NCBI GenBank assembly: GCA_963798195.1
Contig: CAWCSF010000005.1
Location: 62,001-126,000, forward strand
DNA: 64,000 bases
Source of the DNA: CAVSRC01 sp963798195
GTDB taxonomy: Bacteria; Pseudomonadota; Alphaproteobacteria; Rhizobiales; Kaistiaceae
Direction of reading: 5' to 3'
Positions 8,230 to 20,882 of the stretch are shown in pieces. Below the pieces are notes generated by a model. It did not search any database. It saw nothing but the letters and a program-made list of their open reading frames with translations, and had not been told where the DNA came from. The translations under genes and the position numbers were made by a program. Each line of letters begins with the position of its first letter. Position 1 is the stretch's first letter.

Positions 8230-9489
8230 TCACTGGGCTTTTGCCGCCGGAGCCGGCTCTTTCATCTCAGGCGCCGCGGCATCCCCGGCAGGAGCCGGTG
8301 GCTCCGGCATGGCCAAGGGCGGTGGAGCTTCGGCACTGTCGCCACCGCCAGCGCCTTCGTCGTTGGCGAGCGTCTCCAACGTCCAGACGACGAGGTCCTT
8401 CATGACCTTGCCAAAAGCCTCGTTGATCGACTTTGCCACCGGCTCGGCCTTGTCGATCTCCGTCGCCGGCGCGCTCGCCTCGAACAGCCGCGCATCGATA
8501 ACCTTGCCGCCGACATCGAGAATCTTGCCCATTAGCGCGACCTTGGCTTCGGGCGTGCCCGAGGTCGTGTCGAGATCGAACGCGCGGATGTTCACCAGCA
8601 GCTGGAAGTCGCCGTTGACGCCGCCGGTATCCGACCCTACCCGCGGGTAGCCGGCGTTTTCGAAGCTCTGGATGAGCCGGGCCTGCGTCAGCAACGGAAT
8701 GCTGTCCGCCCAGCGCGTGCCGTCGAAGGCCGCCGACGTCCCGTTCTTGCTCGTGATCATGATGCGCTGCGTATCAAGCGCGATCACGGTAGTGGGCGAT
8801 GGGATCATGAGCTGGGCATCGGGATAGGCGGCGATATCGCCAAAATCGCCGGCCGCGGTCAGGTCATAGTTGATCGTCTCGGGCTTCTTTCCACCGCCGA
8901 CCATGCCCTCCAGCCCGGCAACAATGCTGTCGATCTTGTCCGAGTTGCGCGCCAGCGCCTGGGCGAACGTATCGATGCTCGCGATGGCGCTCGTCACCGG
9001 CTCTGCGTTTTCGGTGAGGATGTCGTTGAGCTGGTTCAGCGCTTCGCGTGCGGATGTGGTCAGATCCTTGGAGCCGTTCGGGTCCGCCACCAGCAGCGGC
9101 GGCCCGCCGTTGATTCCTTCTGGCATGGGCGCGGACGCTGTGCCGCCCTTCAGAGAAATCGTCGCCGTTCCGGTAAGGCCGCGAAAGTCCATGCCGACAT
9201 ACGTATCGGTATGAACCGGCGTGCGTGCGTCGATGGCGATGCGGGCCAGCACGAGTTCCGGATCATCGGTAGATAACGTCAGCCCGGTCACCTCGCCGAC
9301 CTGCAAGCCGTTGAAAAGCACGGGCGATCCCGGCGACAGCCCGGACACGGACCCGTTGAAGCTGACCAGGTAGTCGGTGCGCTTCACCAGCCCACCGTTG
9401 TTGTACAGCCAGAAGATGAAGCCAACGCCAGCGCCAATGACGGCCAGCACGAACAGCCCGATAAGAAAATAGCGTGCGCGGATTTCCAT
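8230..9489 (-). CDS. mlaD: MlaD-type MCE lipid-transport protein fused to an ABC auxiliary lipoprotein-like domain
   Basis: A 419-residue periplasmic protein anchored by one helix (residues 8-29). The MCE domain (about 38-115, with LSPGSPVLFNGLQVGEVTGL and FRGLTGTATISLKGG) is the MlaD module that rings the transporter and shuttles phospholipid. A helical stretch (140-200) leads to a second domain (about 205-372) with ALDTQRIMITSKNG, FDGTRWADSIPLL and IRAFDLD, matching the ABC-type transport auxiliary lipoprotein (PqiC-like) family. It ends in a Pro/Ala tail. The auxiliary component is usually a separate lipoprotein gene; here no Cys lipobox is present. The start at 9489 has AGGAAG upstream. 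It is the third gene of mlaE-mlaF-mlaD, ten bases after mlaF. Confidence 0.87.
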   Translation of the reverse strand: MEIRARYFLIGLFVLAVIGAGVGFIFWLYNNGGLVKRTDYLVSFNGSVSGLSPGSPVLFNGLQVGEVTGLTLSTDDPELVLARIAIDARTPVHTDTYVGMDFRGLTGTATISLKGGTASAPMPEGINGGPPLLVADPNGSKDLTTSAREALNQLNDILTENAEPVTSAIASIDTFAQALARNSDKIDSIVAGLEGMVGGGKKPETINYDLTAAGDFGDIAAYPDAQLMIPSPTTVIALDTQRIMITSKNGTSAAFDGTRWADSIPLLTQARLIQSFENAGYPRVGSDTGGVNGDFQLLVNIRAFDLDTTSGTPEAKVALMGKILDVGGKVIDARLFEASAPATEIDKAEPVAKSINEAFGKVMKDLVVWTLETLANDEGAGGGDSAEAPPPLAMPEPPAPAGDAAAPEMKEPAPAAKAQ

Positions 9490-9499
9490 GGCTTGCTTC

Positions 9500-10291
9500 C
9501 TAAGGGTTGATGCCAGCGCTGTGCGCGTTCGAGCGCGCGCGCCGTCCGCTGAAATATGCCTTGACCCAGGGATGGTCCGAGTTGGTGAGCGCCGCCATTG
9601 GCCCTTCGGCGACGATACGCCCGCCGGCAAGGGCGGCGATGCGGTCGCAGGCGACGTTGAGGCTGTCGAGGTCGTGGGTGACCATGAACACGGTGATGCC
9701 GAGCGTGTGCTGGAGCGTACGGATCAGCACGTCGAAATCGCCGGCGGCGATGGGGTCGAGGCCGGAGGTTGGCTCATCGAGAAAGACGATCTCGGGATCG
9801 AGCGCCAGCGCCCGCGCCAGCGCAACGCGCTTGGTCATGCCGCCGGAAAGTTCCGCCGGATACTTGTTGGCGTCATTCGCGTTGAGGCCGACCAGCTCCA
9901 GCTTGATCATCGCCAGGTCGTCCATAAGGTCCTCGGGAAGCTTCAGGAACTGGCGCATGGGGAACTGTATGTTCTCCCGCGCCGTCAACGAGGAAAACAG
10001 CGCGCCGTTCTGGAAGAGGACGCCCCAGCGGCGCTCGACCATCCGCCATTCCTTTTCCGACGCATCGTCGGCGTCGACATCGAGCACGCGCACGGTGCCG
10101 GATTTCTTCGGCACCAGCCCGATGATGGAGCGGAGGAGGACGGACTTTCCGGCGCCCGACCCGCCGACAACGCCCAGAATCTCACCGGCGCGGACGTCGA
10201 GATCCAGCCCGTCGAGAACCTTCTGGTCACCGAAGCCCGCAACCAGATTGCGAACCGAAATGACCGGAGGGGCGCCGTTTGCGATCGTCAT
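9500..10291 (-). CDS. mlaF: Mla-type ABC transporter ATP-binding protein
   Basis: The cytoplasmic ATPase of the MlaFEDB phospholipid transport complex, which keeps outer-membrane lipid asymmetry. All ABC motifs are intact: Walker A GGSGAGKSVL, Q-loop VLFQNGALF, signature LSGGMTKRVALARAL, Walker B IVFLDEPTSGLDP and the switch His in MVTHDLDSL. The ATG at 10291 starts four bases after the mlaE stop and gives 263 residues; the longer in-frame start at 10315 would lie inside mlaE. Coupled translation with mlaE is likely. Confidence 0.94.
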   Translation of the reverse strand: MTIANGAPPVISVRNLVAGFGDQKVLDGLDLDVRAGEILGVVGGSGAGKSVLLRSIIGLVPKKSGTVRVLDVDADDASEKEWRMVERRWGVLFQNGALFSSLTARENIQFPMRQFLKLPEDLMDDLAMIKLELVGLNANDANKYPAELSGGMTKRVALARALALDPEIVFLDEPTSGLDPIAAGDFDVLIRTLQHTLGITVFMVTHDLDSLNVACDRIAALAGGRIVAEGPMAALTNSDHPWVKAYFSGRRARSNAHSAGINP

Positions 10292-10295
10292 CGCT

Positions 10296-11420
10296 TCACC
10301 ACCCGATCGACGCAAAGAACATGGCGAAGAGGCCGTCGAGGACGATCACCATGAAGATCGATTTGACCACCGACGACGTGGTCTGGATTCCGAGCGACTC
10401 GGCACTGCCCTTGACCCTCAGGCCTTCGGCGCTGGCGACGATGCCGATGATCAACGCCATCACCGGCGCCTTGATCATGCCGACCCAGAAATCCTGCATC
10501 GACACCGCATCGCGCAGCCGCGACATGAAGATTTCCGGGCTCATGCCACCGTAGAACCAGGCGACGATCCCGCCGCCGATCAGGGCCGCCATCGAGCCGA
10601 GAAAGGTGAGGATCGGCATGGCAATGACGAGCGCCAGAACGCGCGGCAGCACCAGAACGTCCGTCGGATCAACACCCATCGTGCGCAGCGCGTCGATCTC
10701 CTCGCGCATCTTCATCGAGCCCAGCTCGGCGGTGTACGAGCTGCCCGACCGACCGGCGACCATGATCGCCACCAGCAGCACTCCGATCTCGCGCAGGATC
10801 AGGATGCCGAGCAGATTGACGACGTAGTCCTCGGCGCCGAAGCGCCTGAAATTGTAGATGCCCTGCTGCGAGACGATGCAACCGATCAGGAAGGTGATGA
10901 GCACGATGATGCCGATCGCCTGCCACCCTACCCGATCGAGGTGATGAACCACCGACGTCAGGCTGGAGAAACGCGGCCGCACGATGGCGCGGCCTGCGGA
11001 AACCATCACCGCGCCGAACATGTCGATGAAAAAGAAGAGTTCGCCCAGGAAGGCCGCCACGCCTTCGCCGATGCGCTCGATCCACGCGATCAGCGCCGGG
11101 CGCTCCAACTCCTCGCTCGGCGCCAAGCGATTGGCGTCGCCGACTTCGTGCAGCAGTTCGCGGAAGCGGTCCGGTACCGACGTCAGTTCGGCCTTCGCGC
11201 CACGATCACGCCACTGCCTAAGCAGGCGCTCGATCAGCCATGCCCCGAACGTATCGAGCCGCTCGATCGCGCCGAGATCGATCTCGGCGTTGGCCGTCGC
11301 GGGGACGCGTTCAACCATCGCCTCCAGTTCGCCGGCAAAGGCGATGGTCCACGTGCCACTCGCCGTCACCTTGACCCGATCGGTCGCAGTGGTTGTCGTA
11401 ATCGATGGATGCGCGGCCAA
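10296..11420 (-). CDS. mlaE: Mla-type ABC transporter permease with N-terminal STAS domain
   Basis: A 374-residue permease. Residues about 15-105 form a STAS-like domain (EIDLGAIERLDTFGAWLI), equivalent to a fused MlaB. The MlaE permease follows with helices around GWQAIGIIVLITFLIGCIVS, the conserved VAGRSGSSYTAELGSMKM coupling region and EIDALRTMGVDP. It is the first gene of the operon and forms the membrane channel driven by MlaF. STAS-permease fusions are common in alphaproteobacteria. About 140 bases of non-coding DNA separate its start from the ligase-like/exonuclease gene upstream, where the promoter probably lies. Confidence 0.93.
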   Translation of the reverse strand: MAAHPSITTTTATDRVKVTASGTWTIAFAGELEAMVERVPATANAEIDLGAIERLDTFGAWLIERLLRQWRDRGAKAELTSVPDRFRELLHEVGDANRLAPSEELERPALIAWIERIGEGVAAFLGELFFFIDMFGAVMVSAGRAIVRPRFSSLTSVVHHLDRVGWQAIGIIVLITFLIGCIVSQQGIYNFRRFGAEDYVVNLLGILILREIGVLLVAIMVAGRSGSSYTAELGSMKMREEIDALRTMGVDPTDVLVLPRVLALVIAMPILTFLGSMAALIGGGIVAWFYGGMSPEIFMSRLRDAVSMQDFWVGMIKAPVMALIIGIVASAEGLRVKGSAESLGIQTTSSVVKSIFMVIVLDGLFAMFFASIGW

Positions 11421-11560
11421 GAATCCCCCGTCGCGTCCGCCATTCTGGACTCAATGCGGGGCGGATCATGGCGAGTCGCGACCGGAAAATCCATGCATGG
11501 CGGCGAATTGGTCAGAAGGCACGCCGCGAAATCACCCAAGCAATTGAAAAGACTTGTATT

Positions 11561-13114
11561 TCACCCCGCCATCTTGGCCAGGCGATCGGCCAGAGCTCCC
11601 AGTCCCCATAGCCGGGCGAGCGCGGAACCGCCCGCCCAGTCCGGCCGCTGCTTGCCGAGGCGCGGCAGCGGCGCAGACGCGTCCATCGTCGCGATACGCC
11701 GGTACAGACGCAGGTCCTCGGCCTGACGGGAGAACAACCCATCCTTCAACGCCGCTTCGACGGACGGATAGCGCTGGAGCAAGCTTGCAGCCCCATGGGC
11801 GCCGACGCCCTTCGCCCCGGGAATCTTGTCGGACGGATCTCCGCGGAGCGCGATGAAATCCGGCACCTGCTTCGGCTCGACACCGTATCGCTCGCGCACC
11901 TCGTCGACTCCGATGCGCGCCATCTCGCCGGCGCGAACCGGATGGAGGATCGTGGTTGCCTGCGAGGCGAGCTGGAAGGCGTCGCGATCGCCGCTGGCGA
12001 CAATGATTCTCCCGCCACGTTTTTCCTCGCGCGCGACCGCCGCCGCGAGAAAGTCGTCCGCCTCATAGCCGGCGTGCTTGGCGTTGGCAAAGCCGCAGGC
12101 GGCGACGAATTCCGGCAGCACGTCCAGTTGGTCGAGCAGGGCACGATCGAACACGCGGCCGCCCTGATACGACGGAAAGATCTTCTGCCGCCAGTTCGGC
12201 ACGGCGAGCGTGTCCCATGCAGCAAGGACGGCACGCGGCCGCTCGGCCTCGCAGAACCGCAGCAGGTAGTTGGCGAACCCGACGATCGCGCCGCCACCCT
12301 TGCCGTCGGAACGCCGGATCGTCTTCGGCAGCGCGTGATAGGCGCGATGCGCGAAGGAATCGCCGTCGATCACCAGCAGCGGCCCATCCGCGGGCGGTGC
12401 CGGACGCGCCGGCTTCGGGGAACTCGGGGCCCTGGCCGGTGCCGACGGTCGGCGTGTTGCAACCTCGATGGCGAGCCAATCGGTATTGCGGCCGGAGCGG
12501 TACGCGGCGGCGCCCTTCTTCGAGACGATGCCGCGGACCCCCATCTCCGTTGCCTGTTCGTGCACGACTCGACCGTCTCCCTCGAAGTGCGCGCTGCAGG
12601 CGATCACAGCGCTCCCGGCTTCGTCGAGGAGCGACGCCAGCACGCGCTTGCGCTCGACGAGCGGCGCGGCGGTGATGGTGAACCCATCGAGGTGCAGGAG
12701 ATCGAAAGCGTAGTAGATGAAGCGGTCTCCTCGCCCGCGGGCGACATCGGCGTCGAGCGCGGCGCGGTCGCTGACGCCGCGTGCGTTCTGCACAATGACC
12801 ACGCCGTCAAGCACGATGGTGCCGACCGGCAAGCGGCTGAGCGCGGCAGCAACACGCGCGAAACGCGGAGTCTGGTCTTCCCCGTCCTGATCGAAAAGGA
12901 AAGGTCCTCTCTCGGTGAGATGGGCCTGGATCCGGTGTCCATCGAAGAGGATCTCGTGCAGCCAGCCGCTTTCCGCTGGCGGCCTGGCACGATGCGTCGG
13001 CAGGCAGGGGCGCACGAAGTCCGGCATGGGGCCCGGCGCTGCCCCCGGCAGCACCCGCGCGAGGAAGCGCGAGGTCGACCGCTTTTCCGGACCGGGCGCG
13101 CGCTTTCTCGGCAT
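11561..13114 (-). CDS. Inactive LigD-type DNA ligase domain fused to a 5'-3' exonuclease (PolA/FEN-type) domain
   Basis: A 517-residue two-domain protein. Residues about 30-222 align by motif with the adenylation domain of LigD-type ATP-dependent ligases (WLHEILFDGHRIQAHL, YYAFDLLHLDGF, GIVSKKGAAAYRSGR), but catalytic positions are changed. Leu56 replaces the motif I lysine, motif III reads LDGVVIV instead of DGE, motif IV has Arg before GIVSK instead of Glu, and motif V reads WLAIE instead of WLKVK. No OB-fold follows. A Pro/Ala linker (223-243) leads to a complete nuclease (244-517): Asp250 and Asp252, Glu351/Asp353/Asp354 in YEADDF, Asp376/Asp378 in SGDRDAF, and Asp426/Asp429 in LRGDPSDKIPGAKGVG. 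I infer an active flap or 5' nuclease with a binding-only ligase-like module. The start is ATG 13114; no clear ribosome binding site. Confidence 0.85.
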   Translation of the reverse strand: MPRKRAPGPEKRSTSRFLARVLPGAAPGPMPDFVRPCLPTHRARPPAESGWLHEILFDGHRIQAHLTERGPFLFDQDGEDQTPRFARVAAALSRLPVGTIVLDGVVIVQNARGVSDRAALDADVARGRGDRFIYYAFDLLHLDGFTITAAPLVERKRVLASLLDEAGSAVIACSAHFEGDGRVVHEQATEMGVRGIVSKKGAAAYRSGRNTDWLAIEVATRRPSAPARAPSSPKPARPAPPADGPLLVIDGDSFAHRAYHALPKTIRRSDGKGGGAIVGFANYLLRFCEAERPRAVLAAWDTLAVPNWRQKIFPSYQGGRVFDRALLDQLDVLPEFVAACGFANAKHAGYEADDFLAAAVAREEKRGGRIIVASGDRDAFQLASQATTILHPVRAGEMARIGVDEVRERYGVEPKQVPDFIALRGDPSDKIPGAKGVGAHGAASLLQRYPSVEAALKDGLFSRQAEDLRLYRRIATMDASAPLPRLGKQRPDWAGGSALARLWGLGALADRLAKMAG

Positions 13115-13162
13115 GAGGGTCTTTTTGGCTTTCGGAGGGCCGGGTTCTCGCCCTCCTCATAG

Positions 13163-13190
13163 CAAAGAGGCCGCCCGAGGGCGGCCTTCT
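13163..13190 (-). terminator. Intrinsic terminator downstream of tRNA-fMet
   Basis: A perfect GC-rich inverted repeat (AGGCCGCCC at 13168-13176 with GGGCGGCCT at 13179-13187) is followed on the - strand by TCTTTG. It lies just past the 3' end of the tRNA-fMet gene and could also act on the + strand, where TTCTTG follows. Confidence 0.75.
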
Positions 13191-13212
13191 TGTCTTGTGC
13201 GTCGCGGTATTT

Positions 13213-13289
<77 letters not shown>

Positions 13290-13291
13290 TC

Positions 13292-13313
13292 AAAAGCGGG
13301 CCAAAAGGCCCGC
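13292..13313 (-). terminator. Hairpin with T-run directly 5' of tRNA-fMet
   Basis: A perfect stem GCGGGCC/GGCCCGC with a four-base loop (13296-13313) is followed on the - strand by TTTTG, ending two bases before the mature tRNA-fMet. It has the form of an intrinsic terminator for the upstream GT39 gene. Its position between a candidate tRNA promoter and the tRNA also allows a role in 5' leader processing. Confidence 0.6.
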
Positions 13314-13326
13314 GAAACGTGGCCGT

Positions 13327-13355
13327 GATATAGACCTTTGTGACAGGCATTTGAA
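13327..13355 (-). promoter_or_regulatory. Candidate promoter for tRNA-fMet
   Basis: On the - strand TTCAAA, a 17-base spacer and TATATC lie about 40 bases upstream of the tRNA. Each hexamer matches four of six sigma-70 consensus positions. It is the best candidate in the 106-base gap after the GT39 gene. No experimental support. Confidence 0.4.
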
Positions 13356-13395
13356 GGCCTGAATCGTCGCCGAAGGCGCTTTTTCGCAAGCGTCG

Positions 13396-14937
13396 CTAAT
13401 TGGGTATCGGATGCAGATTCCGGCCCATGAAGAGATCAACCATCAGAACCGGCTTCCCGGCCCGTTTGATCTCGATCGGGGGCAGCGGATCCAGCCTATC
13501 GAAGAAGCTGGCTGCCGCCTCATACAGCCAGGCATTGTCGAGCCGGGGGATGACGACGGGCATGTCGCGCCCCACCCACTGGTTCTGATCGTAGCGATAG
13601 CGGAACTGCTGCGGGTCGTCACAGGCGCAGACAACCGGAACATCGGGGCCCAGCGCGTAACTGGACTTGCCGGCGAACATCCAGATCGGCGAGGCCACGA
13701 CCGCATCCGGTCCAAGCAGGCCGCGCGCCTCGAGTTCGGGGGGCAATGCGCGCCAGTCGAGCAGGTCGATGGTGGGATCGGCCTGCGCGCCGAGGGACGC
13801 CGGGATGAGCCCGCCGCGCACGGCCTGATAGGTGAAAGCGCCGAGGAGCAGAGCAAAGCCTGCCGCAGCGACGGCCATGTAGCCGCGCGCGAATTTCGGT
13901 CGCTCCATCACCAGCGTCGCACCATGCCGGCCGAACAGCGGCATGGTGAACACCCACCCGGGCATCGGCCAATGCGGCTGGCTGTGCGCCCACAGGCTGA
14001 CGGCTGTGAAAATCGCGATCGGGCCAATGGCGATCATCGCCATGAGCCAACCATGCGGTTCGGCTGGTCCGGCGCGGAGCGCGCGATAGAGCACGATGAC
14101 CAGCGGCACGAACAGGAGCGGATGGACATAGAGGGCTTCGCCGCCAACTTCCTGCAACAGGTACATCGGCTGGAGCGTATCGCTGCCCGGCAACCGCCGG
14201 GATTGGAAGAACAGTCCGACCATGCCGTGATCCATGTTCCACAGGACCACCGGCGAAAAGATGATGAGCGCGAGCGCGGTCGCCAGCCAGGGACCAGGCG
14301 TCAGCAGGTGGCGCCGCGCCGACGGCACCGTCAGGACAAACGCAAGCACGCCGACAAAAACGAAGGCGCCAGTATATTTTGACAGGATCGCCAGCCCCCC
14401 GAACGCGCCGGCGACCAGCCAGCGCAAGAGCGGCCTGCGTACGTTCGGATCGTCAAGCAGGATCGGCGTCACCACGTTCGCTGTGGCCAGCATGAAGAAG
14501 ATGGTCGGGCCGTCCGGCAACACCCAGGTCGCGTGGGCGTAGGTGAAAACCGGCGCGATGTTGAAGGCGGCGACCGCCCAGGCCCACAGACCGGCCCGCG
14601 GCCCGAAGAGACGCGCGGTGAGCGTGAACATGAGCCAGGTGGAACCGGCGAACAGCAGAATGAAAGGCAGCCGCACGACAATCGACGCCTCGCTGCCGAA
14701 GACGCGCATCGCCAGACCGGCAAGCCAATAGTGCAGAGGCGGGTGATCGACGTAGCTCTGCATGAGCTGCCGCGCATTGCCGACCGAATAGGATTCGTCC
14801 ATGCCGAGGCCGGTGGCCGCGGAGATAGCCAGCCGGATAACGGTGCCGATCAGGATGACCAGGAGAACAAGGCGAACGGCCGAGGCGCGCTCATCGGCGC
14901 TCACGTCTGCGATTCCACCGGAAGCCATCACCGCCAT
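13396..14937 (-). CDS. Glycosyltransferase family 39 (ArnT/PMT-like) membrane protein
   Basis: A 513-residue polytopic protein with an N-terminal helix (LVLLVILIGTVIRLAISA), the GT39 first-loop acidic motif in GLGMDESYSV followed by YVDHPPLHYWLAGLA, about eleven hydrophobic segments, and a C-terminal periplasmic domain. GT39 enzymes use polyprenyl-phosphate sugars to glycosylate lipid A, proteins or other acceptors on the periplasmic side; donor and acceptor are unknown here. The ATG at 14937 gives a normal N-terminus; an in-frame ATG at 14997 would add 20 Arg-rich residues. It lies between the rrn terminator and tRNA-fMet on the same strand, an unusual location. Confidence 0.85.
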   Translation of the reverse strand: MAVMASGGIADVSADERASAVRLVLLVILIGTVIRLAISAATGLGMDESYSVGNARQLMQSYVDHPPLHYWLAGLAMRVFGSEASIVVRLPFILLFAGSTWLMFTLTARLFGPRAGLWAWAVAAFNIAPVFTYAHATWVLPDGPTIFFMLATANVVTPILLDDPNVRRPLLRWLVAGAFGGLAILSKYTGAFVFVGVLAFVLTVPSARRHLLTPGPWLATALALIIFSPVVLWNMDHGMVGLFFQSRRLPGSDTLQPMYLLQEVGGEALYVHPLLFVPLVIVLYRALRAGPAEPHGWLMAMIAIGPIAIFTAVSLWAHSQPHWPMPGWVFTMPLFGRHGATLVMERPKFARGYMAVAAAGFALLLGAFTYQAVRGGLIPASLGAQADPTIDLLDWRALPPELEARGLLGPDAVVASPIWMFAGKSSYALGPDVPVVCACDDPQQFRYRYDQNQWVGRDMPVVIPRLDNAWLYEAAASFFDRLDPLPPIEIKRAGKPVLMVDLFMGRNLHPIPN

Positions 14938-15015
14938 CGACGCGTCCCCGCCACGACGCCGGTCTCTTAGCAGACGATCGCGGCAAGCCGAAACCATGCT
15001 GCGCTCCGGACAAAC

Positions 15016-15046
15016 GAAAACGCCGCCCCGAAGGGCGGCGTTTTTG
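15016..15046 (-). terminator. rrn operon terminator
   Basis: The inverted repeat CGCCGCCC (15021-15028) / GGGCGGCG (15033-15040) with loop CGAA is flanked by AAAA on the left and TTTTT on the right, so it is a strong terminator in either direction. It lies about 60 bases beyond the 3' end of the 5S gene. Confidence 0.85.
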
Positions 15047-15103
15047 CGAAGGCGATTGTGAAGAGAAGTTCGAAGAAGCAGCTTCTAGCCTCTGCGCTTG
15101 GCA

Positions 15104-15221
15104 GACCTGGCAGCGACCTACTTTCCCACGTCTTGAGACGAAGTATCATTGGCGCAGAGAAGTTTAACGGCCGAGTTCGGAATGGGATCGGGTTCAGGCT
15201 CCTCGCAATTGCCACCAGGTC
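15104..15221 (-). rRNA. rrf: 5S ribosomal RNA
   Basis: The - strand shows the terminal helix GACCTGG...CCAGGTC and the conserved CCGAACTCGGCCGTTAA and CGTGGGAAAGTAGGTC segments, about 118 bases in all. It follows the 23S gene by roughly 90 bases. Ends are estimated from the terminal helix. Confidence 0.95.
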
Positions 15222-15307
15222 GGCAAAGCGCAGATGTCTAGAAGCTGGTTTTCTGGTCTTTTCCTCAACGATTTCGTTGCTCGCGCAAACGGGCAGCGAA
15301 AATGAGA

Positions 15308-18060
<2,753 letters not shown>

Positions 18061-18319
18061 GTTCTCATTATCGATACCCGCCCGCTCGGCAGCAGACGGA
18101 ATCGTATTTTAGAAAAGACCAGCTTCTTCGAGGTCCAGTCCGATCGCAGGCGGCTAAGACTGCGAATCTCGCGACACGCCATCCAAGCGGGATGACGTTC
18201 GAACAAAACCTTCTCTTCACGATGTCAGATAACACGTGACACATCCCGCAAATCATTGCGAAACGGCACGAATTCTTTTCAGGCGGACGCTTGCTCGACG
18301 CCACGAGCTTCTCAGCAGG

Positions 18320-18395
18320 TGGTGGAGCCAGACGGGATCGAACCGACGACCTCATGCTTGCAAAGCACGCGCTCTCCCAACTGAGCTATGGCCCC
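18320..18395 (-). tRNA. tRNA-Ala (TGC)
   Basis: A 76-base cloverleaf beginning GGGGCCATAGCTCAGTTGGG with anticodon TGC in the loop TTTGCAA, T-arm GGTTCGATCC and encoded CCA. It is the second tRNA of the 16S-23S spacer, about 260 bases before the 23S gene. Confidence 0.97.
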
Positions 18396-18436
18396 GGCTC
18401 CGGACAATCAGACACCACCGATCCGGCAAGGAAGGG

Positions 18437-18513
<77 letters not shown>

Positions 18514-18708
18514 CCGGTTCCGAAGATCACGGGTGCTCGAGCGGAAGGTTGAGGCCCGATCGCGCGTGGCCCGATCGCGTGTGGAACGCGTCCGCGAAGA
18601 AAGAGAAACGAAGACGGCGGTGTCCCGCCAAATGGTCCCTGACTGGGACCTTGTGTTTCCAAGAGATTCGATAGGAGCGTACCCGAAGGCAGAGGCCTCT
18701 GAAGAATC

Positions 18709-20215
<1,507 letters not shown>

Positions 20216-20416
20216 TGTATTGAGAACTTGTCTCGGCTGATCACTACATTTGTTTGACGAGTCCCAAGCACACCGTCCGCTCCGGCATTGCTGCCGACGC
20301 GAACTGGTAAGCTTAGATAAAACGTAGTGTCACCGAAGTCTCGTTTGGCAACCGACCCGAAGATCGGCCGCCCGCAAGGACTCCGCCGCCTACGTTTCTC
20401 TTTCTTCCTATTCACT

Positions 20417-20445
20417 TGTCAAAGAACCCGATGGGATACCCCATC
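20417..20445 (-). promoter_or_regulatory. rrn leader boxB-like hairpin and boxA
   Basis: Reading the - strand, a perfect stem GATGGG/CCCATC with a four-base loop (20430-20445) is followed within three bases by GTTCTTTGACA (20417-20427). The latter resembles the boxA of bacterial rrn leaders (TGCTCTTTAACA in E. coli), and a hairpin before boxA is the boxB-boxA order. This suggests NusB/NusE-dependent antitermination of rRNA transcription. Confidence 0.6.
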
Positions 20446-20650
20446 GTTGATACCGGCTTCCCGGCATCCGCATTCACCATGAACCAAGCCGACCGTAGCC
20501 GACTTCCTGTGCCGCATGACCTTTTGGGTCCTGCGTCCACGCGGTTGGAGACATTCGCCGAAGCGAACTTTGTGTCTCCTGGTCCACGGACGAGAAAACC
20601 GAGGGAAAATCCCGACGCCGCCTGCGGCGCCGCCGCCCTCGTGTGGGGCG

Positions 20651-20680
20651 TATATAGGCGAGCCTTCACAGAACTGTCAA
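20651..20680 (-). promoter_or_regulatory. rrn operon promoter
   Basis: On the - strand a perfect -35 hexamer TTGACA (20675-20680), an 18-base spacer and a -10 hexamer TATATA (20651-20656) lie about 435 bases upstream of 16S. The GC-rich segment right after the -10 box is compatible with a stringent-type discriminator. Confidence 0.78.
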
Positions 20681-20882
20681 CACCGCAAAAACGGTTTTCG
20701 CAGCCATTTTTTGCATGTCTGATTGTCGCGCCCGCGGGTCACATTCCTGCCCTAAAAACCGCGCGCCATGGCGGTGTCCACCGATTCGGTTTGGTTTGAC
20801 TTTGATTCTGGTGGCGGGCAAGGTCGCGCGACCTGGAAAACGCGGGTGTTACGGCCCGTCCAGCGGGGAGAAACGGACGATC

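Larger units (their letters stand above)
20217..20882. other. rrn leader and promoter region, no protein gene seen
   Basis: A 666-base stretch between the 16S 5' end and the divergent M23 peptidase gene. It holds the rrn promoter, a leader of about 430 bases with antitermination-like elements, and presumably the M23 promoter. Short open frames here (for example 20416-20799 on +) have no recognisable product and cross the promoter and leader. Confidence 0.6.
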
